NCBI GenBank assembly: GCA_007674295.1
Contig: CM017452.1
Location: 1 to 64,000, forward strand
From: Antonospora locustae
Lineage: Eukaryota; Microsporidia
DNA: 64,000 nucleotides
Reading direction: 5' to 3'
The position numbers and the translations under genes are program-made. Shown piece after piece: positions 26,950-36,296 of the stretch. The notes below the pieces were generated by a model. The model ran no database searches, was not told where the DNA came from, and worked only from the letters and a program-made list of their open reading frames with translations. Every line of letters begins with the position of its first letter. Position 1 is the first letter of the stretch.

Positions 26950-27261
26950 TTACAATAGTTTTTTCAGCATGTCTCTGACCTCCTCTGTAAGTAAGCTTTC
27001 CATAACAAACTTTCTTTCGCACTTAAGCGCCTTGAGAGCGTACATGTAGTATTCCAATGCCATGTCAAACTCCCTACGTTCCTCATGAAATCTGGCCTCT
27101 TCAAGTGTCTTGTGAACAAGTTGCTCGTGATCGCTCTCTCTTTTCTCTCTGCACAGCCTTTCAAGATATTCACTGTCGCTGAGCATTCTTTCGTACCAGT
27201 ATCTGTATGCCTTTACTGCGACAAAAGAAACTACCAACAGCTTTATGATTCCACCAGACAT
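26950..27261 (-). CDS. Small anchored TPR-like protein, candidate Tom20 (mitosomal import receptor)
   Basis: 103 residues from the ATG at 27261 (the longer frame adds 32 residues). An N-terminal anchor (GIIKLLVVSFVAVKAYRYWY, residues 3-22) is followed by a charged linker. One helical receptor-like module then reads KTLEEARFHEERREFDMALE, YYMYALKALK and ESLLTEEVRDMLKKLL. The layout (anchor, linker, single TPR-like unit EExxxxEExxxxxALEYYxxAL, then the terminal helix) parallels Tom20 (EExxLGExLxxxGxxExxxxHxxNAL ... VFxxL). Tom20 recognises presequences at the outer mitochondrial membrane. Here the compartment would be the mitosome. Similarity is weak, so another N-anchored TPR protein is possible. 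Confidence 0.55.
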   Translation of the reverse strand: MSGGIIKLLVVSFVAVKAYRYWYERMLSDSEYLERLCREKRESDHEQLVHKTLEEARFHEERREFDMALEYYMYALKALKCERKFVMESLLTEEVRDMLKKLL

Positions 27262-27418
27262 AGGGGTCTGCAGTGCACACACAACAAGTATCGCATGTGT
27301 ATGTGTCTTCGCATACAGACACCAGCTCATTGATTTTAGAATGTTGTCTGCAGGCATATACGCTGTTTAATGCATCTAGGGCCGACGTTCAGACTAAAAG
27401 CAACGACCCCATACCCAT

Positions 27419-28138
27419 ATGGAGGAGCTCTATGAAAAGTTCAAGTCTGTTCTCGCGGAAAATGCAAGGCTAAAACATCACAACATTGATCTTCAGTTCA
27501 GAATCGAGCAGCTCGAAGAGGAGTTGCGAATATGCAAAAAGCCAATATGCGAGGATGTTGAGAGGAAATGGTTCACAGACAAGCAGCAAGAAATTATAGA
27601 GGAGAATATCAGGCTTCGAAATGCGCTGGAAAAGTACGAGAGACAGGAGGGACGTGCATCCGGTTGGCCGTACAGCGTCGGGTCCAGAGCCGAGTGCGTG
27701 GAGTATGCATTGCCGAATAATGTGCTTGAGGAAAGCCAGAAAACAGAAAGCGAAAATTTCGCTAACACAGATGCTCGGAAAAAGCTTGAAATTCTATCGG
27801 AAAACAACACAATCCTGAAGACACGCATCTTTGAGATGGAGGCCGAGCTAGAGTCCCTCAGGACATACCGCAGGCGCTTTAAAAAGATCATAACCGGTCT
27901 CTTTGGATATAAGGTCGAAATTGATGATGAGAAGATCACGCTTTTGTCTCTGTATGCGTTTGACAAGGGAGATGTATTTGTCTTTCACCAACAAAACGAT
28001 AGTCTGCAGCTCATCACAAACGACTTTGCACTTACATGGAAAAACGAGATTCAGAACTATCTTGTGAGCGGCAAGTCTCTCCCTGCGTTTTTGTCGTGCA
28101 TAACGCTAGAGCTCTTCAACAAAAAGACATTTGGATGA
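27419..28138 (+). CDS. MAD1: Spindle checkpoint protein Mad1 (short form)
   Basis: 239 residues. Residues 1-155 are coiled coil (LRKxLE-type heptads). The C-terminal domain (about 155-239) is diagnostic: YRRRFKKIITGLFGYKVEI, then LLSLYAFDKGDVFVFHQ, then LPAFLSCITLELFNKKT. Mad1 C-termini end with SIPAFLSSLTLELFSRQT-like sequence. Mad1 recruits Mad2 to unattached kinetochores and starts the anaphase-delay signal. Yeast and human Mad1 are about 720-750 residues; here the long coiled coil is cut to a third. I could not identify a clear Mad2-interaction motif. The canonical RLK Bub1-binding triplet is not evident either (RRR/FKK instead). Confidence 0.85.
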   Translation: MEELYEKFKSVLAENARLKHHNIDLQFRIEQLEEELRICKKPICEDVERKWFTDKQQEIIEENIRLRNALEKYERQEGRASGWPYSVGSRAECVEYALPNNVLEESQKTESENFANTDARKKLEILSENNTILKTRIFEMEAELESLRTYRRRFKKIITGLFGYKVEIDDEKITLLSLYAFDKGDVFVFHQQNDSLQLITNDFALTWKNEIQNYLVSGKSLPAFLSCITLELFNKKTFG

Positions 28139-28282
28139 TTGCAAAAGTACAACAAAAATGTGGTGGTCTGTACAAGTGCCCAGTGTAATGAAAAGAAAAG
28201 TCGGGTATATCCTGGAGAGAACTTGAATCAGCCAATATATAAATGGAATGTTAATGCTTTTAAATACAGGTATTCAACAAGT

Positions 28283-28980
28283 TTAACACACCTCCTCTTC
28301 CACCGCTTCTTCTTCAGCTAATATTCTGAATCGTATATGGTTCTCTGCACAAAACTGTCTGAAGTTGGGAAAAATGTCTGTACTTATTTTCAGAACACCA
28401 TTTTCGGTTTCAAAGCGGGCATATTCCATGGGAAGCTTTGCTATGTTGCTTTTGTCTTCTATCTCGACTACCATTTTTACCTTTTCATATCCCATTTCAA
28501 CTAATTTCCTGACAATTGCCAGGGCCTGTGGCTTGCTGTTTCCCGCATCAATCTTAAAACTACTTACAAGTCCTCTGACTACGTCTGCACTCATGTATCT
28601 TCCCCTGCAGAGCACTTTGCTTCTCACAAAGTTGATTATCTCGTTTTCAGTCTGTATTAGTTCATATGCTCTTGTCTTTGAGTCCTTTTGCTCAACACCC
28701 TTCGCCAATATCTCATCAATTATCTCGCGGCGTGTTTTTTGAAATGGCCTGAGATGCTGCTCTGAACATACCTCACCACAAAGTTAAATTTTCACTTACC
28801 TTTTGATACATTTGCAAATATTTGGTCCGTGTGCAGTATCTCCGATAGTGGGGTGTTCATTCCATTGCGATACTCATACAATTTATTTGGATACACTGCC
28901 AGTTCGTATCGCTTTCCGAACTTCTTCAACGACACTACCGAGACGTTTGTTAGTCTTTTCTGATTCTCTGGCAAAAACAT
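28283..28980 (-). CDS. SDO1: SBDS ribosome maturation factor (spliced, two exons)
   Basis: Exon 1 is 28980-28800 and exon 2 is 28761-28283, joined across a 38-nt intron to give 219 residues. The start at 28980 gives MFLPENQKRLTNVSVVSLKK, which aligns with SBDS MSIFTPTNQIRLTNVAVV-. Domain 1 ends TDQIFANVSK. After splicing the text continues EQHLRPFQKTRREIIDEILA, matching the SBDS stretch QILTKGEVQV with ERHTQLEQMF nearby. The C-terminal ferredoxin-like domains are recognisable (KPQALAIVRKLVEMGYEKVK). SBDS with Efl1 evicts eIF6 from 60S subunits. Without the intron the two frames would look like separate genes; the second has no ATG of its own near its 5' end. Confidence 0.9.
28762..28799 (-). 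other. 38-nt spliceosomal intron in SBDS
   Basis: It runs from GTAAGTG at the 5' end to TTCAG at the 3' end, with a branch-like ATTTAAC inside. Removing exactly these 38 nt joins the two SBDS frames in phase: codon AAA, then G|AG. Confidence 0.85.
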
Positions 28981-29028
28981 GGGCTTAACTCGTGGTTCTA
29001 CCATAGGCACCATACTTTGCGTTCATCG

Positions 29029-31284
29029 CTATATCTCTGCACTACTTTGCTGCATTACCTCGCTCTCTTCTCTCCGCGACACTCCCTTTCTCAATCTTAC
29101 ATACGCCTCCTTCACCTTCTTGAGCTTATCTATAACAACAATGTACTTTTCTATAGTCTCCTCCTTCTGCCTTAGCTCGGATTCCAGATCTCTCACACGC
29201 GCCATGTATGTCTCCTTCTCAGAAGCTAAGCTCAGTTTCTCAACAGCAACGTCTGCATGAAGATTTCTGTATCTTTCCAGTTCATCCTCTGCCTCTTTGC
29301 ACCGGGCCACAAGTTGCATATTCTTCTGCTCAAGTATTGTAATGGCATCTTGATGCCTCCGTTCACTCTCTACGATGCGTGACTCCATGTTGCTAGTTGA
29401 CTGTGCAAACTGTCTTTTACATTCTTCATACTCGCCCATCAACTCAGTGTATCTTTGGACAGACGACTTGTCTATTTTGCTTTCTAGAATACTGATCTTT
29501 TGTCGCAGTTGTCTGTTGTCCTCGGTCATGAGAAAACGCTCTCTTCCCAGAAACCTTAAAGTTTCGTCTGTACTTTGGTTGATCATTTCGTTTATAACCG
29601 TATCCTTCTCCTTGATTATGCTTTCTAGCTTCTTGACTTCTTTCTGCTGCCCTTGTATTTCATGCTGCAGGCGGTCTATATCTTTATTCTTCTTTTGCAG
29701 TTCCCTTGTCACGTTCTCGCGCTCTTCAGATACCGCAAGAATACGCGCATCCTTATCGCAAGTTTCCTCTTTTGCTTTCTTCAACTCTCCAGCAATTGTA
29801 GCCAGCATTGTCTCCAGGTTGTTTTTCTCATGATCTTTTGAAGTTATTCTGCTTTCAAGCTCGGCTATTTCTCTCTTGCACACCCTGATACTTGATTCAA
29901 AAGCCTCTCTCATATTTCTGATCTCAGCCTCTTTGTCCCTGAGAACTCCTGCTTGTGCCTCAGCCTCACCTCTGATATCGCTGTTTTCATGCGAGACTCT
30001 TTCAATCTCTCCGATTATTGCCCCATGTACCTCGTTGGTCAGAACATACTTGTTGTGCCTTTCTTCAAGCTGCTTCAGATTACTCTCTAGCTCCTTTATC
30101 CTCGTATCCTTTTGTGACACAATGAATACCAAATTTGAATTCTCAACCAGCTTCTCCTGATAGTCGCTGCTTATTCTTTCAAGAGAAGAATTTCTGTGGA
30201 CAAGATTCTCGTTCTCCAACTTTTTAAATCGCAGCTCTACAGCCATGTCTTCATTAACCCTGCTTTTTTCTAGAAGCTCTCTCTTCACTTCCTTCATCTC
30301 AAGCTCCATGTGCCCGCTCTGCTCGTATAATGCCCTGTTTTGTCCTATAAGATATGCATTCTCACTCTGCAGCTCGTCAAGCTTCCTTAGGCTTTCTGCA
30401 CTGCTATGTATCATGGCCATGCCGCACACATCCTCATGCAGCTCCTTATGTTTTTGGTACTCTCCTTCTAGGTACTCGCATCTAGTCCTAAGTCTATCTG
30501 CAACCTCGCTCTTCTCTTCTAACTCGGCCTTCATCTTCTCAATTGCATCCAGGTAGTTTGTCTTGATTTCTCGGATTTTCTTTGTCAGGTTTCGCACAAG
30601 CGTAAGGAGGTCTCTGCTAGTGTCTCTGTCTTTTGATTCAAGCATGTCTAACAGATACATTATCTGGTTTTTTTGGTCCTCGCTATGCTCAAAGAGCATC
30701 CGCCTCTCTCTTCTGATGCTCTCTAGCTCACGCTCCAGTGCATCTACACGCATGCACAAGCTGTGTTCTCTAGCACTCCTTTGCACTGTTGCTCTGTAGA
30801 TGTTGTATTCATCTTCCTTTTCGACACCAGTTGCAGATGGTGCGTTGCAATCTTCAAGACCATCTCTTTCGCATGTCTTCTCGCCTGTGCCAGATTCCAT
30901 GGTTGCATCTAGGTTAAATCCGTCTGATAGCTGTCTGTCTCCGTCGCTGCTTAGCAGACTTCGAATCTCTGACTCAAGGACTACAGACTCCTCATTTACT
31001 TTTGTATGCGCTCTCAATGCATTAAAACACCTCAAAAGCCTCTTGTACCGTAGCTCCCACCTCACTTGTGTAGAAGGCAGGTCTTGGCTTTTTCTTTCAA
31101 GATAACTCAATCTGTACATCATGCCCATTTCTTTCTTTTCAAGGTTTATCTTATCCAAATAGAGTTCTCGAATGGTACTTGTGCTTTCTTCAAGTCTCTT
31201 TTCAAGTGCAGAAATGTACTTTTTAATCTCAGAGTTAATGCTCACACATTTGTCTATCACAGAGTCGCACTGCTTCTCGTCCAT
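29029..31284 (-). CDS. Long coiled-coil protein, function unknown
   Basis: 751 residues, almost entirely heptad-rich (LEKRLEESTSTIRELYLDKI, LDELQSENAYLIGQNRALYE, ELESNLKQLEERHNKY). There is a polar break at about 125-165 that is poor in coiled coil (LLSSDGDRQLSDGFN, SGTGEKTCERD). No head domain, Walker motif, calponin domain or membrane segment is visible. Candidates with this architecture include spindle-pole components and the nuclear-basket proteins Mlp/TPR. The sequence alone does not decide. It ends 49 bp before the SBDS start codon, on the same strand. Confidence 0.75.
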   Translation of the reverse strand: MDEKQCDSVIDKCVSINSEIKKYISALEKRLEESTSTIRELYLDKINLEKKEMGMMYRLSYLERKSQDLPSTQVRWELRYKRLLRCFNALRAHTKVNEESVVLESEIRSLLSSDGDRQLSDGFNLDATMESGTGEKTCERDGLEDCNAPSATGVEKEDEYNIYRATVQRSAREHSLCMRVDALERELESIRRERRMLFEHSEDQKNQIMYLLDMLESKDRDTSRDLLTLVRNLTKKIREIKTNYLDAIEKMKAELEEKSEVADRLRTRCEYLEGEYQKHKELHEDVCGMAMIHSSAESLRKLDELQSENAYLIGQNRALYEQSGHMELEMKEVKRELLEKSRVNEDMAVELRFKKLENENLVHRNSSLERISSDYQEKLVENSNLVFIVSQKDTRIKELESNLKQLEERHNKYVLTNEVHGAIIGEIERVSHENSDIRGEAEAQAGVLRDKEAEIRNMREAFESSIRVCKREIAELESRITSKDHEKNNLETMLATIAGELKKAKEETCDKDARILAVSEERENVTRELQKKNKDIDRLQHEIQGQQKEVKKLESIIKEKDTVINEMINQSTDETLRFLGRERFLMTEDNRQLRQKISILESKIDKSSVQRYTELMGEYEECKRQFAQSTSNMESRIVESERRHQDAITILEQKNMQLVARCKEAEDELERYRNLHADVAVEKLSLASEKETYMARVRDLESELRQKEETIEKYIVVIDKLKKVKEAYVRLRKGVSRREESEVMQQSSAEI

Positions 31285-31538
31285 TCTGCTCTAAGGGTGC
31301 TGCAGCATTTCATGACGAATTGCAGTGCACCTGCATACTCTTTGAATAGGTGCATTTGTCCTCACTATCATGATGCAACACCCCATGTCATCTTGGGCTC
31401 CAAAAACCTGTTCCAGGCAATCCATGCATGAAATTCCAAAATTCTCTGCAGCACACACCTACTATTCACACGTGCAGAATCTTTTGGTGTAGTGCACTGC
31501 ACACTGTATCGGCTAAAAGACTTTCCATAAAATATCCC

Positions 31539-33797
31539 ATGATATTCAAAATTGGCAACGTAGATGTCTTTTTTCCATACGATCTTGTATTTCCCGAGCA
31601 GCTTAAATATATGGCCGAGATAAAGAATGCACTAGAGAGTAATGGACATTACGTTGTAGAAATAACTTATGGTGCAGGAAAAACAGAGGCTCTCTTAAGT
31701 ATTCTAGTTAGTTACCAACTCTACTTGAAAAGCAAACAGGAACAGTGTCCCAAGATGGTCTATTGTTTAAGAACACCCACAGAAATACAGAGGTCGCTTG
31801 TGGTGCTGAGACATTTATACGTGTATGTGAAGAACGTCTCAAATTCATGCTTCGTTGTCACAGAATACACTCCGCCAGAAAGCATCTGTGCTGAAAAAGT
31901 CTCACTACTGGACGACAGACCAGATACTGCGGCTCACAAAACTAGCTCCAGGCTTCGCACATCCATGTGCTGCAATCATTGCAAGAATGCAAGTAACCTG
32001 CAAATTCCGTTTGGTGTTTACGCTAAGTGCGATATTCAGAGAATTGCACATGAAAACGGCATGAATCCATGCAGTGTTGCAAGAAAGCTGGAACTGTGTA
32101 GCGACTTTATTGTATGCACATACAGTCATATGATAGACCCGCGTATAAACGATATTGTGCTAAGGAATGTCAGCAACGACTCTGTGATTATATTTGATGA
32201 AGCTCACAGCATAGAAAGCACATGTGTGGAAAGCTTCAGCGTCGATATCCAGAGAGGAACGCTTGATAGCGCTGCAAGAGCTTTAAGGAAAATCGAAGAG
32301 AGAATAGCATTCATTAAGGCAGAGCAGCATGATGTTCTGGCTGGCGAGTACATAAGAATGAAAGACAAGATAACGAGAAAGGATGGTGAGTGTATATCTT
32401 ACTTATATAATAGCGGAAACTATGACTATGTGCCAGGAAATATCAGGCATGCAACCCATTTTGTTTCAGTGCTGAAGAGACTCAACGAGTTCTTCAAGAC
32501 AAAGCTAAAGAGCACACAGGTAACCACAGAAAGTCCGACGCTTTTCTGCCAGAACATCAAGGAGCTCACATTCATAGACAGAAAAACATTGTCTTTCACA
32601 TCGCAGAGGCTGCAAATTCTGATGCAGACTATCTTTTTAGAAGAAGATGCAGAGAGTGGTTCGCTGAGAAAAGTTGCAGAGTTTGCTACACTAGCGTCTC
32701 TAAAAGATACTGGATTCAGCATAATCTTTGAGCCTTTCGAATCGAAGTCATCATCTGCATTCAACCCTGTTCTCAGGCTCTGCTGCTTTGATTCGTCACT
32801 GGCAATGAAGCAAGTGTGTTCTAGATTCAGGAAGTTGCTCATTACCGGCGGAACACTCGGACAACTTGACATGTATTCTAGGATGCTGGGACTTGAGGCT
32901 GTTAATTCAATTGAAATATGTTCCTCTCTTGTTAGGAGCAGTGTATGTCCACTTATAGTGACTAAGGGCAACGATCAGATGACTCTGCGAGCACAACCCG
33001 ATCTTGACAGAGAAGGAGGTGGCACGGAGACTGGACCTGGCGAGTGCGAAGCACCGTTGTTTTCACTCAGAAGTGAACCTGCGGTGACCAGAAACTACGG
33101 CACTCTTGTTCTAGAGTTGAGCCGAATTGTACCAGATGGCATGGTTGTCTTCTTTCCCTCATATGCGTATATGGAAGAAATAGTTAGTCTTTGGTCTGAG
33201 TCCATGTTCATCGCCGAGATCATGAAGCACAAGTTGGTCTTCATAGAAACCCCTGATTTAAGCGAGATAGGCTCTGTGATAGCTGGATACAAAAGGGCAT
33301 GCGACTGCGGAAGGGGTGGCGCTCTGTTTTTGGCTGCAAGCAGCAGCTTGTGTACAAGCATCGAGCTCCATGATAACCATTGTCGCTGTGCAGTGATGCT
33401 GGGTGTTCCGTTTCCAAATATAGAAAACATAACAACAAGAAAAAAGTTTGAATTTCTGCAGCAGACACATGGCATCTCCATGCATGACTTTCTCAACTTC
33501 TATGCAATGAAACAGGCTGCATACTGTCTTAGCTATGCCTTTCGAAATAAAAAAGACTACGGGTTGATGATACTAGCAGACAAGAGATTTGAGGATGCAG
33601 AGAAAATAAGAAGACTGCCCAGGTGGATGCAGGACTGCATAGATGCAGGAAACACCAATCTTAGTGTAGACATGGCTGTGAATATTGGAAAGAGGTTTTT
33701 TAGAGAAATAGCACAAAGAATAGAAAGCATGAAGTGCAGTCTTCTGAGAGAAGAAGACGTGCAAAATAGCGTTACTTGTTTCATCAATAGCATGTGA
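31539..33797 (+). CDS. RAD3: RAD3/XPD, TFIIH helicase subunit, with altered motifs
   Basis: 752 residues from the ATG at 31539; the earlier ATG adds 37 residues not found in the family. The start MIFKIGNVDVFFPYDLVFPE matches XPD. Walker A reads TYGAGKTE (family SGTGKT) at 44-50, the DEAH box IIFDEAHSIE at 218-225, motif III-like ITGGTLGQLDMYSRMLG, and the C-terminal family stretch KKDYGLMILADKRF then LPRWMQDCIDAGNTNLS. Motif VI, usually QCVGRAIR, reads YCLSYAFR, so the Gly-Arg pair is gone. The Fe-S region is condensed, with cysteines at 144, 145, 148, 164 and 178. XPD anchors the CAK kinase in TFIIH for transcription; its helicase activity serves nucleotide excision repair. The last codons are part of a 73-bp tandem duplication. 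Confidence 0.93.
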   Translation: MIFKIGNVDVFFPYDLVFPEQLKYMAEIKNALESNGHYVVEITYGAGKTEALLSILVSYQLYLKSKQEQCPKMVYCLRTPTEIQRSLVVLRHLYVYVKNVSNSCFVVTEYTPPESICAEKVSLLDDRPDTAAHKTSSRLRTSMCCNHCKNASNLQIPFGVYAKCDIQRIAHENGMNPCSVARKLELCSDFIVCTYSHMIDPRINDIVLRNVSNDSVIIFDEAHSIESTCVESFSVDIQRGTLDSAARALRKIEERIAFIKAEQHDVLAGEYIRMKDKITRKDGECISYLYNSGNYDYVPGNIRHATHFVSVLKRLNEFFKTKLKSTQVTTESPTLFCQNIKELTFIDRKTLSFTSQRLQILMQTIFLEEDAESGSLRKVAEFATLASLKDTGFSIIFEPFESKSSSAFNPVLRLCCFDSSLAMKQVCSRFRKLLITGGTLGQLDMYSRMLGLEAVNSIEICSSLVRSSVCPLIVTKGNDQMTLRAQPDLDREGGGTETGPGECEAPLFSLRSEPAVTRNYGTLVLELSRIVPDGMVVFFPSYAYMEEIVSLWSESMFIAEIMKHKLVFIETPDLSEIGSVIAGYKRACDCGRGGALFLAASSSLCTSIELHDNHCRCAVMLGVPFPNIENITTRKKFEFLQQTHGISMHDFLNFYAMKQAAYCLSYAFRNKKDYGLMILADKRFEDAEKIRRLPRWMQDCIDAGNTNLSVDMAVNIGKRFFREIAQRIESMKCSLLREEDVQNSVTCFINSM

Positions 33798-33886
33798 TAG
33801 CATTCTGCACAATCTCCTGAGAGAAGAAGACGTGCAAAATAGCGTTAATTGTTTCATCAATAGCATGTGATAGCATTCTGCACAAT
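33741..33886 (+). repeat. 73-bp tandem duplication across the RAD3 stop codon
   Basis: Positions 33741-33813 and 33814-33886 are two copies of a 73-bp unit differing at two positions. The first copy contains the last RAD3 codons and the stop, so the second copy lies wholly in the 3' untranslated region and leaves the protein unchanged. Confidence 0.9.
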
Positions 33887-34077
33887 CTTCTTATGTTTTA
33901 TGCAGCCACTTCATTCCTTGATAAGTTCATGTATGTGTTCTCGCACCAGGTGTCCATCACTTTTGTTCCTATACATTGTGAGTCTTAAGAGCTTCAAGCT
34001 TCCGTGTGTCTTTGCGAAAGAAAGTCGTTTCGTCTGCAGCCTGAGTAAAAATATTTAAGCAGTGCGTGAATAGGGGC

Positions 34078-34692
34078 ATGTCAGATTTATCAGACGAAGA
34101 TTTTGTGCCAATTGGGTTTGACCTTGCTAGTCTTGGCACGAAGAATGAGATGGAGAGAAAGAAGCGTGGGTCAGCCATGGTGCAGAAAGAGGAAAGAGCA
34201 CTTGACGATAACTTTCCGCAGGAGCTTCAGTACGAAACACTGCTGACAAGAGCAATGGACGAGCTAAAGTGTCTGCAGGAGATTCGCGAGAGCACGCGCT
34301 TCAAGTTGCCACTTGAGGTCAAAAAGAATGTTCCGACGAAAACGTCAATCAATCTGCGCGAAATAGCAACACATCTAAGAAGAGACGAGGCCCACCTTCA
34401 AAAATTTGTCCTAAATGAATTGCTTACATCAGGTTCGCTGAATCAGGAGGGGAAGCTTTTCATGAAGGGCAGGTTCACAAAGGCACAGATGCAGGAAATA
34501 CTAAGAGAATATATCGAACTATTTGTGATGTGCAAGAGCTGTATGAAGTCAGACAGCACAGAGCTCGTCAGGGAAAACAAGATGGCTTTCATCAAGTGCG
34601 GAGGATGCGGGGCACTCAGACATGTTGGAAACATTCTCGAGGGATACAAAACTCCTGGAAGAGGTAGACCCAAGTTCAAAGATAATTTATAA
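34078..34692 (+). CDS. SUI3: Translation initiation factor 2 subunit beta
   Basis: 204 residues from the ATG at 34078; the longer frame begins at GTG. The C-terminal core is clear: the LPLEVKKN region, TSINLREIATHLRRDEAHLQ with FVLNELLTSGSL, then GRFTKAQMQEILREYIELFV, and a zinc ribbon with C152/C155 and C174/C177 (MCKSC and KCGGC). eIF2-beta links the GTP-binding gamma subunit to eIF5 and eIF2B and takes part in start-codon recognition. The N-terminal extension is only about 60 residues and lacks the three polylysine K-boxes used in other eukaryotes to bind eIF5 and eIF2B-epsilon; only ERKKR remains. The core is close to the archaeal size. Confidence 0.93.
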   Translation: MSDLSDEDFVPIGFDLASLGTKNEMERKKRGSAMVQKEERALDDNFPQELQYETLLTRAMDELKCLQEIRESTRFKLPLEVKKNVPTKTSINLREIATHLRRDEAHLQKFVLNELLTSGSLNQEGKLFMKGRFTKAQMQEILREYIELFVMCKSCMKSDSTELVRENKMAFIKCGGCGALRHVGNILEGYKTPGRGRPKFKDNL

Positions 34693-34800
34693 AATGTTTT
34701 GCTTGCATGTATCCATGTAGTACGTAGCAACGTTCTTAGCAAGATGCAGATCGCCATTACCTATTCTAATGAGCGTTGTACCGGAGTGGTTTCTGGTGGG

Positions 34801-36102
34801 CTATACAAGGTTCTTTTTAAAATGAATGAAGCTTTTTTTGTAATAAGGTCTGAGCACCTCAGGCACCACGACACCTTCTGTGTCCTGGTAGTTCTCTACA
34901 ATGCAGCATAGTGTGCGCTGCGCAGCCACAAGTGTTGCGTTCAACATATGCACATATTCCTTCTTTCCGTGTATCTTTGAGTGCCCGTATCGTATCTCTG
35001 CGCTGCGGCTCTGGTAGTCTGTGCAGTTTGAACAGGAAACAAGCTCTCTGTATCGATTGGTTTCTGGAAAGTATGCTTCAAGATCATACTTAATTGCTGC
35101 TGCATCGTTCATTTCGCCAGAAACTACCGAGACAACGCGATGTGAGATGTCAAGTGTCTTGTAAAACTCCTCAGCAGTCTTGATCATTTCCTCAAAGAAG
35201 TGTTTAGAGTTGTTGGGGGAGCAAATGACAAACTGCTCAACCTTGTCAAACTGATGCACGCGGAATATGCCTTGGTTGTCTTTGCCATGCGCACCCGCCT
35301 CTCTTCTAAAGCAGAGTGACTGGCCTACATATTTCAGCGGAAGATCACCAGGTGCCAATCTCTCGCTGGAATGCATTACTGACAGAGGCTGCTCAGACGT
35401 TGCAATCAGATACATGTCTTCTTCAACCTTGTAAAGCTGCTCGTCAAAGTCGGCAAGCTGTGCAGTTTTTGCCATTTCCGCCTTTTTCATAAGTACCGGT
35501 ACCTGTATCAGCTTATATCCACGCTCTCTTGCAAAGTCTATGGCATACGCTACTAGCGCATTCTTCAAAAGAGCTAGCTCTTCCATAAGCATGTAGCCTC
35601 TGTGGCCCATTAGCTTTGCTCCTCTCTTCAGATCAACACCCCGTATTTCTTCAAAAACTTTGCTGTAAGACAGTGCCGCATTTGTTTTTCGGCTAGAGGT
35701 GTACTCTCTTATTAGCCTGTTATCTGCCTCGTTGCTGCTAACAACAACATTTTCGTCAAGAATGTTTCCTATTCTACGGAGCTCTTTGTACATTTTCTGC
35801 TCCAGAGTCCTGACTTCATCTGCAAGCACAGAAGCGTCTCCCTTAAGAGCCTGCAGAGCTTCTTTCTTGTCCTGATATGTCTTATTGTCTTCTTCAACCG
35901 CCATTTTATTCATGTCTTGTATCTCTCTCTTTACTCTATTGATGTTCATGTTTGCAGTCTCCAGCTCGTATTGTTTTTTCATTCGTTGTCTATCCAACTC
36001 AGCAACCACTTCAACGCGCTCTGCACTTCTAAACCTGTTCTTCTCGCTTTTGATGACAACCATTCTCGTTTTTTCATTTCGAATCAAATTGATATCGATC
36101 AT
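34801..36102 (-). CDS. SARS1: Cytosolic seryl-tRNA synthetase
   Basis: 433 residues, class II enzyme. The N-terminal tRNA-binding coiled coil spans about 30-115. The catalytic domain holds motif 1 around LVAYAIDFARERGYKLIQVP, motif 2 LCFRREAGAHGKDNQGIFRV then HQFDKVEQF, and motif 3 near MLNATLVAAQRTLCCIVENY. The serine-binding and zinc-independent features of the eukaryotic type fit (KYDLEAYFPET). It charges tRNA-Ser in the cytosol; a cognate tRNA-Ser gene lies at 26274-26355. The length is a little below yeast Ses1 (462), with a trimmed C-terminal extension. Confidence 0.96.
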   Translation of the reverse strand: MIDINLIRNEKTRMVVIKSEKNRFRSAERVEVVAELDRQRMKKQYELETANMNINRVKREIQDMNKMAVEEDNKTYQDKKEALQALKGDASVLADEVRTLEQKMYKELRRIGNILDENVVVSSNEADNRLIREYTSSRKTNAALSYSKVFEEIRGVDLKRGAKLMGHRGYMLMEELALLKNALVAYAIDFARERGYKLIQVPVLMKKAEMAKTAQLADFDEQLYKVEEDMYLIATSEQPLSVMHSSERLAPGDLPLKYVGQSLCFRREAGAHGKDNQGIFRVHQFDKVEQFVICSPNNSKHFFEEMIKTAEEFYKTLDISHRVVSVVSGEMNDAAAIKYDLEAYFPETNRYRELVSCSNCTDYQSRSAEIRYGHSKIHGKKEYVHMLNATLVAAQRTLCCIVENYQDTEGVVVPEVLRPYYKKSFIHFKKNLV

Positions 36103-36296
36103 TATGAGGGATTTAGATTAGAGAATAAGAGAAAACAAGCAGGTCTTTGACAGAAAGAAAAAAAGACAGCTTTTCTGTTTATGGCAGAGATGATGTCCAG
36201 ACATACAACAGGTCATGAACTAACTTGTGCAGAAAGTATGCACACTTTTGAAGCAAGAGAGCATTTCAGAGCATTACCGAATAATAATTCAAACCC

